Source: Undaria pinnatifida (lineage: Eukaryota > Sar > Phaeophyceae > Laminariales > Alariaceae). From it: 64,000 nucleotides of DNA. Positions 1 through 11,503 of the stretch are shown in pieces (within the stretch, counting starts at the first letter, position 1; each line of letters opens with the position of its first letter). The stretch lies in assembly GCA_012845835.1 (NCBI GenBank), contig JABAKD010000016.1, forward strand, positions 1,854,359-1,918,358, given 5' to 3'. Position numbers and translations under genes: made by a program. The notes below the pieces were generated by a model that did no database searches, was not told the DNA's origin, and saw only the letters and a program-made list of their open reading frames with translations.

Positions 1-78
1 CATTCAGCTACCAGGTATCGTTTAAAATCTTCAGCCACCGACACACGGCCGTCGCATCACCACGTCAACAACATGCCA

Positions 79-306
79 GCAGCAGTGCGACTAGCACCAC
101 ACCAGAGAGCACTGCCGACAACACCTTCAGAAACGCGACAGCTTTGCAATCCGACAGCACTATAGTCGCACGTGGCTTGGGATTACAGATCGACCTTGAC
201 CTTTCTTCGTTTTCGTTGTAAACGTTTCGACTATTTCTCAGTTTGAAAGCAGTGCGACGAGCACCATATCCGAGAGTACCGCCGACGACAACATCTGCGC
301 GTCGGG
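79..306 (+). repeat. Direct repeat pair, about 60 bp, period about 167
   Basis: CAGTGCGACTAGCACCACAC with GAGAGCACTGCCGACAACA, and again CAGTGCGACGAGCACCATAT with GAGAGTACCGCCGACGACAA. No gene is supported in 1-1390 otherwise. Confidence 0.4.
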
Positions 307-1395
307 ACACGCGCGCAGTAGTAGCAACCGGCGCATAGTTTGACGAAACGAATGCTGTACAGGGATCGTATAGTGGCTCTTCCATGGTGCCGGTGGAGTA
401 GTGCAGGTCGCCTGATAAACGCTTGTATAGTTGCTTGGCCAGCTGGGAACAACCAGCAGTGGTTGTACATAAAAATCCTAGTGATGGTTGACTTTATAGG
501 GTATTTCCTTCTATAGTGCACACATATACATGCTGGCACTTCGCTAGGCCACTTTCGTTTTATTCTACTTCAAGGCTTCCTTTAAAATCTACGTTCTATG
601 GGCGGGCCGATACTGTGCAGGTCGGATGCAAAAATACACTAATAACGCTGCTGCTGTAGAATAATGGTTGACGCCACATTCCGTGCAGTTTCGCGTTTCG
701 GTGTCAGCCGTCAGCCCTGTTACGTACGTACGTACCAGGTAGGTACCTGGTACGTAGCAAGCATCACTTCGGGGCTGAAACATCACCACCAAGCAACAAA
801 TTCGCTTCGACCGACCCTTCAACTGTCCAAAGGTCTTGGCATCGCGTTAACTTAGCGTTGTGCGTCAGCGCAGAAACCTTGTACATGTTTTAAAATTATT
901 GAGATAATGCCGAACTACGAACTTACACTACAGTTTCAAATTTAAAAGCGAGTACCGGCCAGCCCAGCTCGTACGCCGTAAGCGTGTGGGGCTGTGCACC
1001 TCCCCTGTGAGATTCTCTCTTGCGTGATTGTGGTGTGGAGGACACAACGGGGTGGGTCGGTACCTCAGGTCAGCACGGAACGGAGTCTGGGGGACCTCTG
1101 GTGACCTTGAACTTGTGCGCAATGAGACCGTACTACCTAGGGGAAGGGGACCTGGTATCCACACAAGTACCGCTAACACCGTAAGTGCTCGTGCTTCATG
1201 TACATGGGTGAAAATATTAATATCAGTCTAACGCGAAGAGCAAACACTGCTATTAATAATGCAGGTCAGGGTCTCGCCGTAAGTATGCAAGTAGGACGTC
1301 GCACCCTCCTTTCCCGCCACCCCCACCATCGCCTAGACCTAGCACCACGCGTACAGTAAGCTCCTATTTATTTATGCGACCTGAAACTGTTGGAA

Positions 1396-1775
1396 CCCCC
1401 CCCCCCCCCCCCGCCCCCCCCCCGCCCCCCCCTCCTTTTCAACTTCTCGCTCCCCCGCCCCCCCCCGCCCTTAAAAACCCCGCCCTCCTCTCACCGGCTA
1501 TACGACTTCCAGGATATACATGATGAACTGATGCATTCCTTCGACAGCCGTCAGAGTTTGTCCCTCTCTTAAAAGGGTTTTATAGTTTCCGCGCACAGAT
1601 TGATTGACATCACTCTGATGACCCTGGTACAAGCTACACTCTGTAGTTCGAAGGGGAGTCGCCGACCTATATCCTTAATAATGAGGACACACACCCAGTA
1701 ATACGCGCGATCGGAGTATCACACACAGCTTGCAATGATGAGCCTCGACGACATCTTCGATCTCACAGCTGGACT
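1396..1775 (+). mobile_element. Family A copy, right-hand part
   Basis: It matches the interior and right arm of the copy at 9535-10135: C-rich block, then TTTTATAGTTTCCGCGCACAGA-type block, GGGGAGTCGCCGACCTATAT, CGCGATCGGAG, AGCTTGCAA and GATCTCACAGCTGG. The left arm is missing. Confidence 0.65.
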
Positions 1776-1940
1776 GTATTCGTATTTTTATAATAATAAA
1801 TGGGTACCATCAGCAAATACATGCAGCACCACCATAACGCACATCTGCTTCGTTGCTATTAATAGTTGTTGGCTGTCTGCTGTGCTTCGTTTTCACTTTT
1901 TCTCGTGTTGTCCTGTTTCAGTCTTTACTCCCAATTGGTA

Positions 1941-2800
1941 GGGCTGTGAGTTGGCTGACTACAAGTTGCCACCTAGTTACTAGCTGGCCAGTTATTCAAG
2001 TTAGTTGCGGCGGTGCCAACTATCCAACTATTTTGTGTATTTGGGTTTCCTTGATTGTATATATGAAGGCTTGTTTTGTACAGGGCACACATTTCCCCGC
2101 GACAGGAGACCAAAGTCGCTGCGAACAGAGAGACAGCTCATGGTGCATCGACCCATCTCCATCGACGGTGCTGGTGCCGATGGCAGTGTCGAAGGTGCTG
2201 GCGGCGTTGAACCCGGCCCGTCAAATGGCTTCGTTCGGCGGTGATGGAGCAGTTTCTTTTTAGTATATTTCCTGGTATTAGTTGGTCTGATTGTTCCCTG
2301 AGGTACCCTTCAAAAGTTATTTGAGCCAGCTGCTCCAGTGACCGCCGGCTCAAATTTGGCGCTGAGTTCGTGCGAGAACAACTGTGTACAATGATTATGT
2401 TATTACCTGCCGTACAAGGATTTACAGGTACGACGGCAATGAGTACCTAACAACCAAGGGTGCCCAAACCGGGTCGGCGTATCCATGTTTCTGGCATATC
2501 GATCTACCAGGTATGCCTTTACAGACCCATATGATGCGACAATTTCTTTTATTAACCTGTTGCTTATCTATAAACCAGTTCTAAACTACAAGTAGGCCGA
2601 TTTTTGTCATACTTACTGCCCACAAATTGAAGCCTGTAAATAGCGAACCAGTGTTTTTTTGCCGGCGGCGCCTCCAGCGGGGCTCCCTCGGCCGGGGGAG
2701 GCTTTTTTTACGCCAGCCAACCAACTAAAGTCAGTGAGTTGGCTGGCTTCTCCGACCAACTAATAACTAGGCGGGAACTCCAGCCAACTCCTACTGACTG
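1941..2800. repeat. Possible TIR element with degenerate ends
   Basis: The left part (AGTTGGCTGACTACAAGTTG, CACCTAGTTACTAGCTGGCC) resembles the reverse complement of 2735-2800 (AGTAGGAGTTGGCTGGAGTT, CGCCTAGTTATTAGTTGGTC). Near the right end is a GC-rich hairpin (GCCGGCGGCGCCTCC...GGGGGAGGC, 2661-2702). No coding capacity is seen. Confidence 0.3.
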
Positions 2801-2877
2801 GTTTTTCCGTTTTGTTTTCGCTTTTTCTTATTCCCTCTTCTGTTTTGTTGCAAATATGGTACACTACAAGTACCAAC

Positions 2878-2945
2878 AACGCAGCTTGCAAAGGTGAGTA
2901 TCGACCCTACAATTCGCCGAACTCACGGCTGACGTCGTTAAAATA
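2878..2945 (-). repeat. Family A terminal motif, solo
   Basis: GCAGCTTGCAAAGGTGAGTA then GCCGAACTCACGGCTGACG is the reverse form of the terminal signature AGCTGTGAG...GCAAGCTG shared by family A. Similar solo ends occur at 12478-12535, 23740-23800, 35950-35995, 40100-40150 and 57199-57255. Confidence 0.5.
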
Positions 2946-3125
2946 AGGAGTAGGAAATAGTAGATAAAAGGAGAAGATGTCGGGAAAGGAAATGGGCAAA
3001 TGGTTGGCGCAAGATACCAATGCATTATGGTGCCATCATTCGACTTCATATTAGATGCTACTGCTGCTTTATGGAAGGATATTCGATTTATATCGAAAAG
3101 GCATCTACGCTACATTGCCGGAGGG

Positions 3126-3126
3126 C

Positions 3127-3213
<87 letters not shown>

Positions 3214-3214
3214 T
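3126..3214 (+). repeat. (AAT)n microsatellite
   Basis: About 29 uninterrupted AAT units. It yields poly-Ile or poly-Asn frames that are not genes. Between 3214 and 3950 I see no supported gene or repeat family. Confidence 0.95.
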
Positions 3215-3950
3215 AATAAATAAAACAGTCTGGTGTGCTGGCTTGCATCTTTTTCACCCGCGTGTCCATTGTGGTGGCAATGCATGGTCAAATCACCTTT
3301 CGCAACGTGCATCTCTGTCTCGTAGCAAGTGACCGCAGAGTGAGATCGGGCCTCTTCGAGGCATCGGCACAGCAGACACTGGTTGTGCTGGATGTAGATG
3401 GGTGGAAACAACAGTTCTTCATTGTGAAGAGCAGACACGCACATTCTGTTTCTTCCAACTTTTGGCATATCATACGGGCACGATCCGCGCCACTGGTCTG
3501 CCTGCTGCTCTGAGGTTCTGCGGTACGTTGCGTACGTACGCGAAAAAAAACAAATCGAAAAATAGAGGAGCAAAAAAGGAGAAATCGGAAATCGAGCCAT
3601 CGTCGTGCCGCCGTTTACCTCATCAACCGATCAATAAATCTATATCCATGCAAGGGCTCCGCATGGGTAGGGCAGGGCAGCACTTCGAATTGTTCGATTC
3701 AATACTCGGTAGAGTAAAAAAAGTTACCACACACAATCACAGTCTGCGCGTACAGTATGTAAGGTAATGCCAAGAGTTCGATATAGACTAACAGATCATA
3801 ACAATGTACCACTATTAATAGCTACCGTTTTCTATGTGAATCCGATTCCGAGCTTCATTCATCAGATTTCGATTGGATAAATCCGAGCACAAGCCGGCTG
3901 CCCCTTTAGTCTGGCGACGAAACGTGTCGAGTGCGTTTCTTATTATATTT

Positions 3951-4230
3951 TTACTCAATCAAGCATCCGGGACCAGTAAGGTGACTGACCATGTCCGCTG
4001 CGTGTTCTCTTCGTAGCCACTGAGAGGCGCGCACTGAGCCAGCTTCTAAAACATACAATGCATGGTAAAATAGTATCATCTTGATCCGAGCCTCCCAGAT
4101 CGACTGTCTGTGTGTTGTCTGATCGTGGAGAGACGTGCTGACGTTGTTCCAGGCGCGAAACATGGTGGTATGGATGCCTTCGTCATTCAACTCCTCGAAT
4201 GCTATTGCAATGCTGCTGCTTGTTGCTAGC
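3951..4230 (-). pseudogene. Possible coding fragment, unknown helical protein
   Basis: An open minus-strand frame of about 90 codons ends at TAA 3951-3953. The peptide (AFEELNDEGIHTTMFRAW, QSIWEARIKMILFYHALYVL, ASQWLRREHAADM) has protein-like composition and predicted helices and contains no simple repeat. A good donor (catg|gtcagt) follows ADM. No family is recognised. It could be a transposon-protein remnant or an isolated exon. Confidence 0.25.
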
Positions 4231-4389
4231 TGTGTAGATCGCTCACTTCTTGTAGTTACAGTACGCGACTACAGCGCTTACGATTGTGACAGCTAAGAAT
4301 TTTAGACTCGAATTTTTATAGACGCAAATAAAAACATGTCATTTTTGTCTGATCGCTCATTGGCAAGGATTCATACACAAAGTAGGCGT

Positions 4390-5570
4390 CACCCGGGCAC
4401 GATAGGGTCACATGCCGGGATCGGAATCCATCCACACATCTACAACTCCGACAACCCAGGGACGAACCCGGATATCATCCGGGTTAATACTTGTCCGCAC
4501 GGTGTGGAAATCCCAACCCCGCCGGCCGATTTTCTGATTGGCCATGGTTCGTATGTTGAACCAATTCCACCTCGGGAGGACATAGGGTCCCATCACCGAT
4601 CCAGAGGTCGTTCCACATCTCTAACACTTCCATCAACCGGGGAAGGAAACCGAGCTTTCTCGGGTCGACACCACCCTGCGCGGTGAGAAAACCCTAATCC
4701 CCTTGGCTAATCGCTGATTGGTTCGAGCTCCACAGCGCCGTCCTAGGTGGGTAGAGGCCCATCAATGGGGGGCATTTCCGTCGCACACGGGGAAGATAGG
4801 GTCCCATCCCCGTTTCATGAATCTCCCGGATCTCTACAGCTCCAAAAACGCGGGGAAAATAACGATGACCTACCGTGTCGACACCACTCCGCACGACGTG
4901 GAACCCCAACCATATTCGTTTACCGCTGATTGGCTGGGGCTCGGACATAAGGGCAACGCCACCATGGGAGGATATAGAATCCTGTGCCCGTTTCAGAAAT
5001 CCTGACAAACCGGGGACGATAACCGATTCTTCCCGCGGGTCGACACAGCCCCGGCCGATGGTGCGACAATCATCTATTATTCACATTGGTTTATCGTTGA
5101 GTGGCTGTGCAGGTCGTAGAGCCAGGGACACCCGGGGAGGAGATAGACGAGCAAACGGGCGGGGGGCGTTCCAACGCACCCGATGAGGATAGGGCTCCAC
5201 CGCCGTTCCAGAAATTCGTCCATACCCCATCAACTCCAACAAACCGGGGACGAAAACCGTCTTCTCCCGGGTCGACACCACACCGCACGGTGTGGAAGCC
5301 TTAGCTAGCTGAGGTTCGTGTACAACGCCAGCACCACAGAACAGGGTCCAACCCCGGTTCAGAAATCCTTCAAGGTATTTTCAACTAGAAAAGAATTGGG
5401 CAACTCGCGCTACTGCTGAACTTGTATTCGTAAACCCCAACCCCGCGGTACGCGGACATTTCATTTGACCCCCTGCCTTGATACTAACCCGCACAGTGTA
5501 ACCCAAACTTCGATTGATCGGCTCGGCCGGGGTTCGTGGATAGAGGAAACCACCACTCACTGAGAAGTTC
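4390..5570 (+). repeat. Satellite-like tandem repeat, about 395-bp dimer
   Basis: The landmark GATAGGGTC(C/A)CA recurs (degenerate) at about 4398, 4576, 4790, 4970, 5190 and 5338. Landmarks CGGGTCGACACCAC, GCACGG/CTGTGGAA and GATTGGC recur in step. Spacing alternates about 180 and 215 bp, so every second unit is 392-400 bp apart. Confidence 0.65.
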
Positions 5571-5587
5571 AGCAAGTTCAATTACTA

Positions 5588-5800
5588 TCGTGGGACTTTT
5601 TCTTGTGCACTAACTGACTTGCGGAAAGCGCGAGAGCGTGAGTTAGCAACACTCGATGAAAAATCGACCATCAGTGGGTGCTGAACCCTATGCGCCAAAA
5701 AAAATGAGGGCAATAACCGGGGGGGGGGGAAAGGGACGACACCTGTGTTCATGGCTTGTATGTCCAGAAGCTGGAGAGTGTAAGTGTGCCAAAAAAAAAA
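5588..5800 (+). mobile_element. SINE-1 copy 4, 5'-truncated
   Basis: It starts in the body at GTGGGACTTTTTCTTG, continues CGCGAGAGCGTGAGTTAGCA, GACACCTGTG and TCCAGAAGCTGGAGAG, and ends in 10 A. The tRNA-like head is absent. Confidence 0.7.
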
Positions 5801-6559
5801 GTCACTAGAAGAGATGGTCAATCAGCAATCAGCAGCAATAAGGAGCACGTCAAGTGCGAAGCAACACAAACTTATTTGTCAGTTACGTACCAACACACGA
5901 CCGCTTGCACTTGACCGGCAAACGACTACAGCAACGGGGTCAGGGACCACAGCAACAACAAAGCACACCGCCTATATTTCTCCAAAGAGGCTTGTCGGGG
6001 GAAAAAAAACACGAAACGATGCGATACCGGGATGAATCCATACCGCTGACTGGTTCCTTCCGTGGATACTGTCTACTTACTACGACCTTCGCGTGGCGCA
6101 GCTTAGCAACAGCAGGAACGATTATTTTTCCCCTTGTTTTTGGCGTCGAAAATGCTTTGCCTGTTTTTTGGTACACCCTCCCCCCATGCCATAAAATATG
6201 TCACAGACAAAAAGCATGTTGTGTGTAATAGAGCACCGCTGCTTGTGGTCTTACTCGTACGTACCTATATTACTTGCACGAGAGTACAAACCATGTCGAT
6301 TGCCCGAACTTGTATGATACCACCCTCGAGGCCCCGGGGACGCAGCCACTCGCAATACTGCCGTGTGGCTTTTTCTGGGGCAGTATTCGTAATCACCACT
6401 ACCTCCTCCTCGTTTTAGTCACGCGTCCGCCTGCCACGTCTATATTCATGTATGTTCGTGTGCCTACCGAAATTCAATAAATGAATGCACTCGTACTATG
6501 ATACCTACCGCAGTACCATGAGGATTTTTTTTACAGTAAATATTACTGGTACGTATTTG

Positions 6560-7556
6560 TTTTGGGACAAAATATGACGCCAATTTGGAAATAATGTCTT
6601 GCCAAGTTTTATTTCATCAACCTCTCCATATATCAAGATCCGAAGAATAACTGGAGAGTGCCGTTCAAAATACAACATTTTGTGCCCTTCTCGCTTGTCT
6701 CGCTGAGCATCCATCCGCATTCACGTCGAGGTGCTGAGCGTATTGACCAGCAACAACAGTCAGTAGCCAGCGCAATTCTTGCAACCACACAACAAAGCGT
6801 TCAAAACACTACTACCTTGATAATCACACCTACCTTCAGAAGTGCATCCACGTTTCGTTTGTGGGGATAAATATACATGGAATTAGTGTGGGGTATTTAT
6901 TATGCGGTCCTGAAAGATGGATCGTTGATCGTGGACCAATATATACGGAACGACTCTTTGGAGCGTCGACGAAAAAGACTGACAAATCATTGTTTCTCGT
7001 ACTGCGATTTCTAAAGGCGACCACTTCGTTCGTTGTGTTTATTTTCTTTTTATTTATGGTCTGCCCTGCTTTGCTGTGTTTTCGTACCCGGTACGCTAGC
7101 ATTTCACTTGCTTAATACCTTAATCAATTGCGATTGTTTGGTTTACTGTCTCACAGTCCGTGACCACATAATAATAAGTTGTACGTATCTGTCTAGGATG
7201 AAGAATCAGCACGGACACTGGGTGTAATGATTTCGTTGGTTGGGGAACGGCCCCCCTCGAAGACAACGAACGCTCGACCAAAGGTATTTAACCGTGAAAT
7301 CCGATATTGAAAAGCAACGACACAGCAGTCGTACGACAATAGGCCAAACGCTTCGAGGCGTGACCATGAAAAAAGTGTGGTGGGGACGAAATAAGAAGCC
7401 AACTTGGAAATGGTGCCAACTTGGAAATACATGTTAAAAGTTTTCCCATTTGTTTTTTTCGTTCAAGCTCTGCATATGCCAAGATCCAAGAATAGATCGG
7501 GCGTGTACCGCCCAAAATACAAAATTTTACGCACTTCTCGCTTGTCTCGCTCAGCC
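6560..7556 (+). repeat. Pair of about 165-bp direct repeats
   Basis: 6560-6715 and 7384-7556 share GCCAA(T/C)TTGGAAAT, ATCAAGATCCGAAGAATA/GCCAAGATCCAAGAATAG, CAAAATACAA and CTTCTCGCTTGTCTCGCT. DNA between 5800 and 7680 otherwise shows no supported feature. Confidence 0.5.
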
Positions 7557-7681
7557 CACGTACCCGATCCCGGCCAGGTGCGGAACGGATACGGCAGGGC
7601 GAGAGGCGTTTGAGCCGCCCCCCGAAGACGGCGCTCGAACGAAGCTATTTGACCGAGAATTCCAGTTCCGGAAATCGCATA

Positions 7682-9457
7682 CAGTACTGGGCCCTCTATA
7701 GTGCCGGTATGTGCCCAGAGCGTTCACCGGCACTATACCGGGCACCGGCACTACTGCGAATAGAGCCTCATTAGTGCCGGTTTGGCACTAATGAGGTTTT
7801 GAATATTCCCTCTGATTGAGGTTGGGCGCTATTTGGTTTCATGGTGTGGCGCTTACCCTTTGCGGGGCCAAGAGGGCACCAAATGAATCGAATGCAGTGA
7901 AGTTGTTGCGTACGCGTGGGCAGTCTTTCCTACGACATATGTGGTTCCCACGCTGTCGGACACACAGAAATTTGCTGTAAAATAATTACTTGCATGTTGC
8001 ACCGTTTTTCTCTACCCGCCTCAGCACACGTAATGTACTGCACAGCCTGAAATGTCGCGTGAACCATTCAAATTCACGCTACCGCTCTGCCGTTTTCCGG
8101 AGTGATGTACCTCAGAGCTGCCCAATGCTTTGTGGGCAAGGAAGCAGTGGCACTGGCCTCACCCGGATCAAACCATTTCGGGCAACCTCAACAGCACTCG
8201 TCGACCGCAAAGGGAAGACACATATCATGCACACATTTCACCTTTTTTTGCGTCTAAAAATCCTTGTAAAGCTCCCGTCCGTACAACTTAATACTACTGG
8301 TAGACGAAGCTAAATCTCACTCCTCGTTGCCCTCCTTCGATGTTTCAAGATCAGATACAAGAAAAAAATCAACACGACAGCAAGGAAGCGCACGGAAAAA
8401 AAACAACCACTGCTGTAGCTGTAGCTGTAGTCCCCCCCCTCGCCCTCACTCCGTTGCAGCAACAAACTCTCTCACGTCTGACTGGCGCGCTCTCTTAGCG
8501 GCATGCGCTGCGATCATCGCCATCTTCGATTTCAATAGGTGGAACGCCGCGTCTCCGTCGCCACCTTCCTCCGCTGCCGCGCACGAGAATCTTTCTTACT
8601 CCGCCCTTGCGCTGTCGGGTGTTTAAATGGTCCCGTCCCAGCACCCTCAGCTGCTGTTGCTTTGCTCTTGCCAGTCCTGGTGACGCACGTGCTGCAGATG
8701 CGGTTCTGGTCGTTGTCGTCAAACACGCCTCCGCAATTGCCGTGGAGCCGCCCGCCACATCCTCCCTTGCAAACGTGGCCATGAGGGGCTTGCGTCGTTC
8801 CGTTCTGTTGAAGGCACAGTTCACCTCCGCACATGGCATGGTGCGCCTCTGCGTAGAGCTATTAGGGTCTGCAGCAGCACGTGTACCCTCTTTTTCTTTG
8901 TGTGGCGTCTGTCCTCTGTCTTGTGTGCGTAGTGAACCGGCACTTTTGCGGGGCGCCGTGGTGCCTAACCAGCACTGCTGTTGTTGCTATCTCACATCAA
9001 CTCTTGTCAAACGTCTAGAGTCCGTGGTCACACAAAGGTGCTGGAGCCCTAGGAAGATCCGATAAACCAAATGGAATCAAAATCCGTCCAGGAAATACTA
9101 CGCTTTCCCGCCTACAAACGCACGATACGAAGAAGGCGCACAAGTGAAATGATCCTATGTGCAAACTGAACTCACATGGCCGCGGGTATCCACTCAACTA
9201 CGGCGTAGAGTTCCCCCGTTCCCACAACTAACGAACTCGCGGCTACAAACTACAGCGGTTGAGCTGCCTGCACCGCACGAACCGCACGGTAATCGTGAGC
9301 ACAGACGAACGCGCCTGCTGTCTCAGCACTATACCGGGGCATCTCTCAATAGTGCCGGACCGGCACTATTAAGGGCGCTGTCTGTGTCCAGAGATTTTAC
9401 CGGAACTATACCGGCAGTTGGCACTATTCAACCGGCACTATAGAGGGCCCAGTACTG
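7682..9457. mobile_element. DNA transposon, perfect 26-bp TIRs, TA target duplication
   Basis: Left TIR at 7682-7707 (begins CAGTACTGGGCCCTCTATAG) and right TIR at 9432-9457 are perfect inverted copies over 26 bp. The dinucleotide TA flanks both ends (7680-7681 and 9458-9459). Subterminal DNA on both sides is full of short inverted copies of AGTGCCGG/CCGGCACT. The CAGT ends and TA duplication fit the Tc1/mariner-pogo superfamily. No transposase DDE domain is seen, so this looks non-autonomous or decayed. Inside is a minus-strand zinc-finger-like frame (8532-8834). Confidence 0.85.
8532..8834 (-). CDS. Zinc-finger-like protein fragment inside the transposon
   Basis: A 100-codon ATG frame carries Cys/His residues at positions 2, 7, 20, 22, 26, 31, 34, 47 and 50 (pattern C-x4-C, HVC-x3-C, LH-x2-C, C-x2-C). 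This resembles the Cys-rich cross-brace domains often found N-terminal in transposon-encoded proteins, which is an inference from spacing. The C-terminal half is basic (Arg/Lys-rich) and low-complexity. An overlapping frame in the same direction is also open, so the actual product is uncertain. It lies within the TIRs of the element at 7682-9457. Confidence 0.4.
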   Translation of the reverse strand: MCGGELCLQQNGTTQAPHGHVCKGGCGGRLHGNCGGVFDDNDQNRICSTCVTRTGKSKATAAEGAGTGPFKHPTAQGRSKKDSRARQRRKVATETRRSTY

Positions 9458-9534
9458 TACTGAGGTCGAGACGGAAGAAAACTCTTGACCGAATCCCCCC
9501 CCCAAAAAATGATCATACAGACTAATGGTATAAA

Positions 9535-10135
9535 AATAAAATTACACTCCAACTGCTGTCAGATCGAATATTTTGTCGAAACTCATCTTTGCAAGCTGTG
9601 TGTGATTCTCCGATCGCGGGTATTACGGGTTGTGTGTATAGGTCGGCGACTCCCGTTGCAACTACATATGCACAGATTGAGCTGCCCCGCCCGTCGCGCC
9701 CCCCCCCCACCCCCCCGCTCCCTCTTGATCAAACCCAGGCCCCCACGTCCTTAAAAACTCCGCCCTCCGCCCTCCCCTCACCGGTTATTCGACTTACAGC
9801 ATTCACTTTTGATAAAACTGATGCATTTCCTTCCACAGCTGTCAGCTTTTGTCCCCCTCAAAAACGGGTTTTATAGTTTCCGCGCACAGACTGACTAATA
9901 TCACCCTGCTGACCCTGATAGCTACACTGTAGTTGCAAGGGGAGTCGCCGACCTATATCCTTAATAAGGATACACAACCCGTAATACGCGCGATCGGAGT
10001 TCATCACACACGGCTTGCAGAATATTTTTTTTTTTTTTTTTTTTTTTCATCCTCCGGCGGATGGGGAAAAATAAAGCTTTAGCTCAAATGAGTTTTGACA
10101 AAATCTTTGATCTCACAGCTGGTGTATTTTTATTT
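9535..10135. mobile_element. Family A long-TIR MITE, complete copy with nested SINE-2 fragment
   Basis: The left arm (9535-9670, with CATCTTTGCAAGCTG and TAGGTCGGCGACTCCC) is the inverted copy of the right arm (9915-10135, ending GATCTCACAGCTGG). The interior has C-rich DNA and a conserved block ending TTTTATAGTTTCCGCGCACAGA. The right arm is interrupted at about 10021-10085 by a reverse-oriented 3' end of the SINE-2 family (poly-T, then CATCCTCCGGCGGATG). Confidence 0.75.
10021..10085 (-). mobile_element. SINE-2 3' end, reverse orientation
   Basis: About 22 T followed by CATCCTCCGGCGGATGGGGA, AAAATAAAGCTTTAGCTCA. It is the reverse complement of the SINE-2 tail, nested in family A. Confidence 0.65.
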
Positions 10136-10355
10136 TTATACCTGGTATTATATTTATCTCCATGTTCTCATAGCACTGCAGCAACATCAATTATAGTGCG
10201 GGCGCAGCAAACCTCTGATCCTTTCCAGCAGCGACAGCATTGCATCGTGTGGTATCCAAAATACTTTGGAGCGCGTGATAGCCGCAAGCAGCAGTAGTGG
10301 CAGCAGCACATTGCTGCACAGCCGAGAGGAACAAAAAACAGCACCACGAACCCAC

Positions 10356-11186
10356 CTGTCTTGAAATGGCAAGGCAAGCCAAGGCATATCCTTGTGGTAC
10401 TTGAGGAAGGCAGCTTCCGTCCTATCCGAGCCTATCAAGACGACCTCGAACGCCTTCCCGGCCGCGCGCACCGAGTTGTAAGTCCTCACTAGCTGCGGGG
10501 TGAAGCCTCGGCACGGGCCACACCTGGAAGAGATGAGGGGGGCGGGGGGGGGGGGGGGGGGGGCACAAGCAACATCCTGTGAGCTTCTCGACAAGAGACC
10601 ATGTTTTTAAACAAACATCACATGCACCGATGTACCTGCCTGTGGTGCAACAGAGAGAAAAAAGGCTAACCACAAGTGCGTGGTCCCCATACAATGCCGG
10701 TGTGTTCGAGACTACAACACCGGCAGTATACCGGCCATAAGCACTGTTGGGGGTAAAACACTATCAATAGCATGCCGTCTTTCCATCGTGCAACGCGATT
10801 TTACCAGCACTATACAGAAAATAAGCACTAACAAACCAGCATTATAGTGAGACCCCCACCGCACTGAACAAAAAACAAGCTGCAAGCTGGTGGAAGAAGG
10901 GATGACAACGTCAGCGAAAAACAAGAAAACGACAAAAGTGGGACCGGGTACAATTCCAGGTAGTGCCAGCTGTTGAAATCCCTACGCGTGCTCCTCCTGC
11001 GAGGAGCACTCTCTGCCCCCACAGCAAGCCTCAGATATACTAGAATCTGGTGGCAGTGAGTTTGTTGGCGTACCAGCTGGCTGAGAAGTAGAGCGCCACG
11101 ACCTTGCCACGGAGAGCAGATGTGGGTACGTCGCTCCCTGCGTTGTCCTGCAGGGAAGGTCCCAGCAAAGACTCCACGGATGGCAT
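10356..11186 (-). CDS. Nucleoredoxin-like thioredoxin-fold protein, 5' two exons (partial)
   Basis: Exon 1 is 11074-11186 (ATG at 11186, residues 1-37 plus two bases) and exon 2 is 10356-10523. The GT-AG intron between them interrupts the active-site Trp codon (TG|G). The joined 93 residues start MPSVESLLGP, run through GKVVALYFSAS, the active site WCGPC (W38-C42) and RGFTPQL, and continue to FEVVLIGSDR and MPWLALPFQD. This is the N-terminal half of a nucleoredoxin/tryparedoxin-type thioredoxin fold, in which the two Cys form the redox disulfide. These proteins usually carry WCPPC; here it is the thioredoxin-like WCGPC. Exon 2 ends in phase 2 at a clean donor (AG|gtggg), so at least one more exon with the cis-Pro half is expected. 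I did not find it between 1 and 10355, where transposons occupy much of the space. The gene may have a very long intron, may continue beyond the left edge, or may be broken. It is divergent from the glutaredoxin gene. Confidence 0.8.
10690..10860. repeat. AGTGCCGG-type subterminal fragment of the same transposon family
   Basis: This stretch contains repeated short inverted forms of TATAGTGC/GCCGG like the subterminal regions of the element at 7682-9457. It lies in intron 1 of the nucleoredoxin-like gene. No intact TIR pair is seen. Confidence 0.4.
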
Positions 11187-11503
11187 ATTCTCTCGTTTCT
11201 TCCTGGTCTACTTAATGCTGTGAGGTTCCTCGAGCTCTCTCCGTTGAAGGGTCGGGCGATAGCTCCCTGTGAGGCCTCAAGCGGGGACGATTTCAGACGG
11301 GTACAGAGGCAGTATTGCCTGTTGTTGTTAATGGTGGTGTTTCATGACCGAGGAGTCGGAAGACCAAGCAGCGAGCGCGAAAAGCGAGAGGCAGGTAGAA
11401 TAAGTACAAAAAGAAACCAATCAATGATTGGCTAGTTATTTTCTAGAACGTTACCCATTGGCGGGTATTATTGCGGTACATTTAGGAGTTACAAACCGTT
11501 GAC
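11187..11503. promoter_or_regulatory. Candidate bidirectional promoter between two redox genes
   Basis: These 317 bp separate the start codon of the nucleoredoxin-like gene (minus, 11186) from that of the glutaredoxin gene (plus, 11504). Three CCAAT pentamers lie within 45 bp near the glutaredoxin side: CCAAT at 11417-11421, and ATTGG (inverted) at 11427-11431 and 11457-11461. I see no obvious TATA box. A shared promoter is an inference from spacing; transcription starts are not visible in sequence. Confidence 0.45.
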
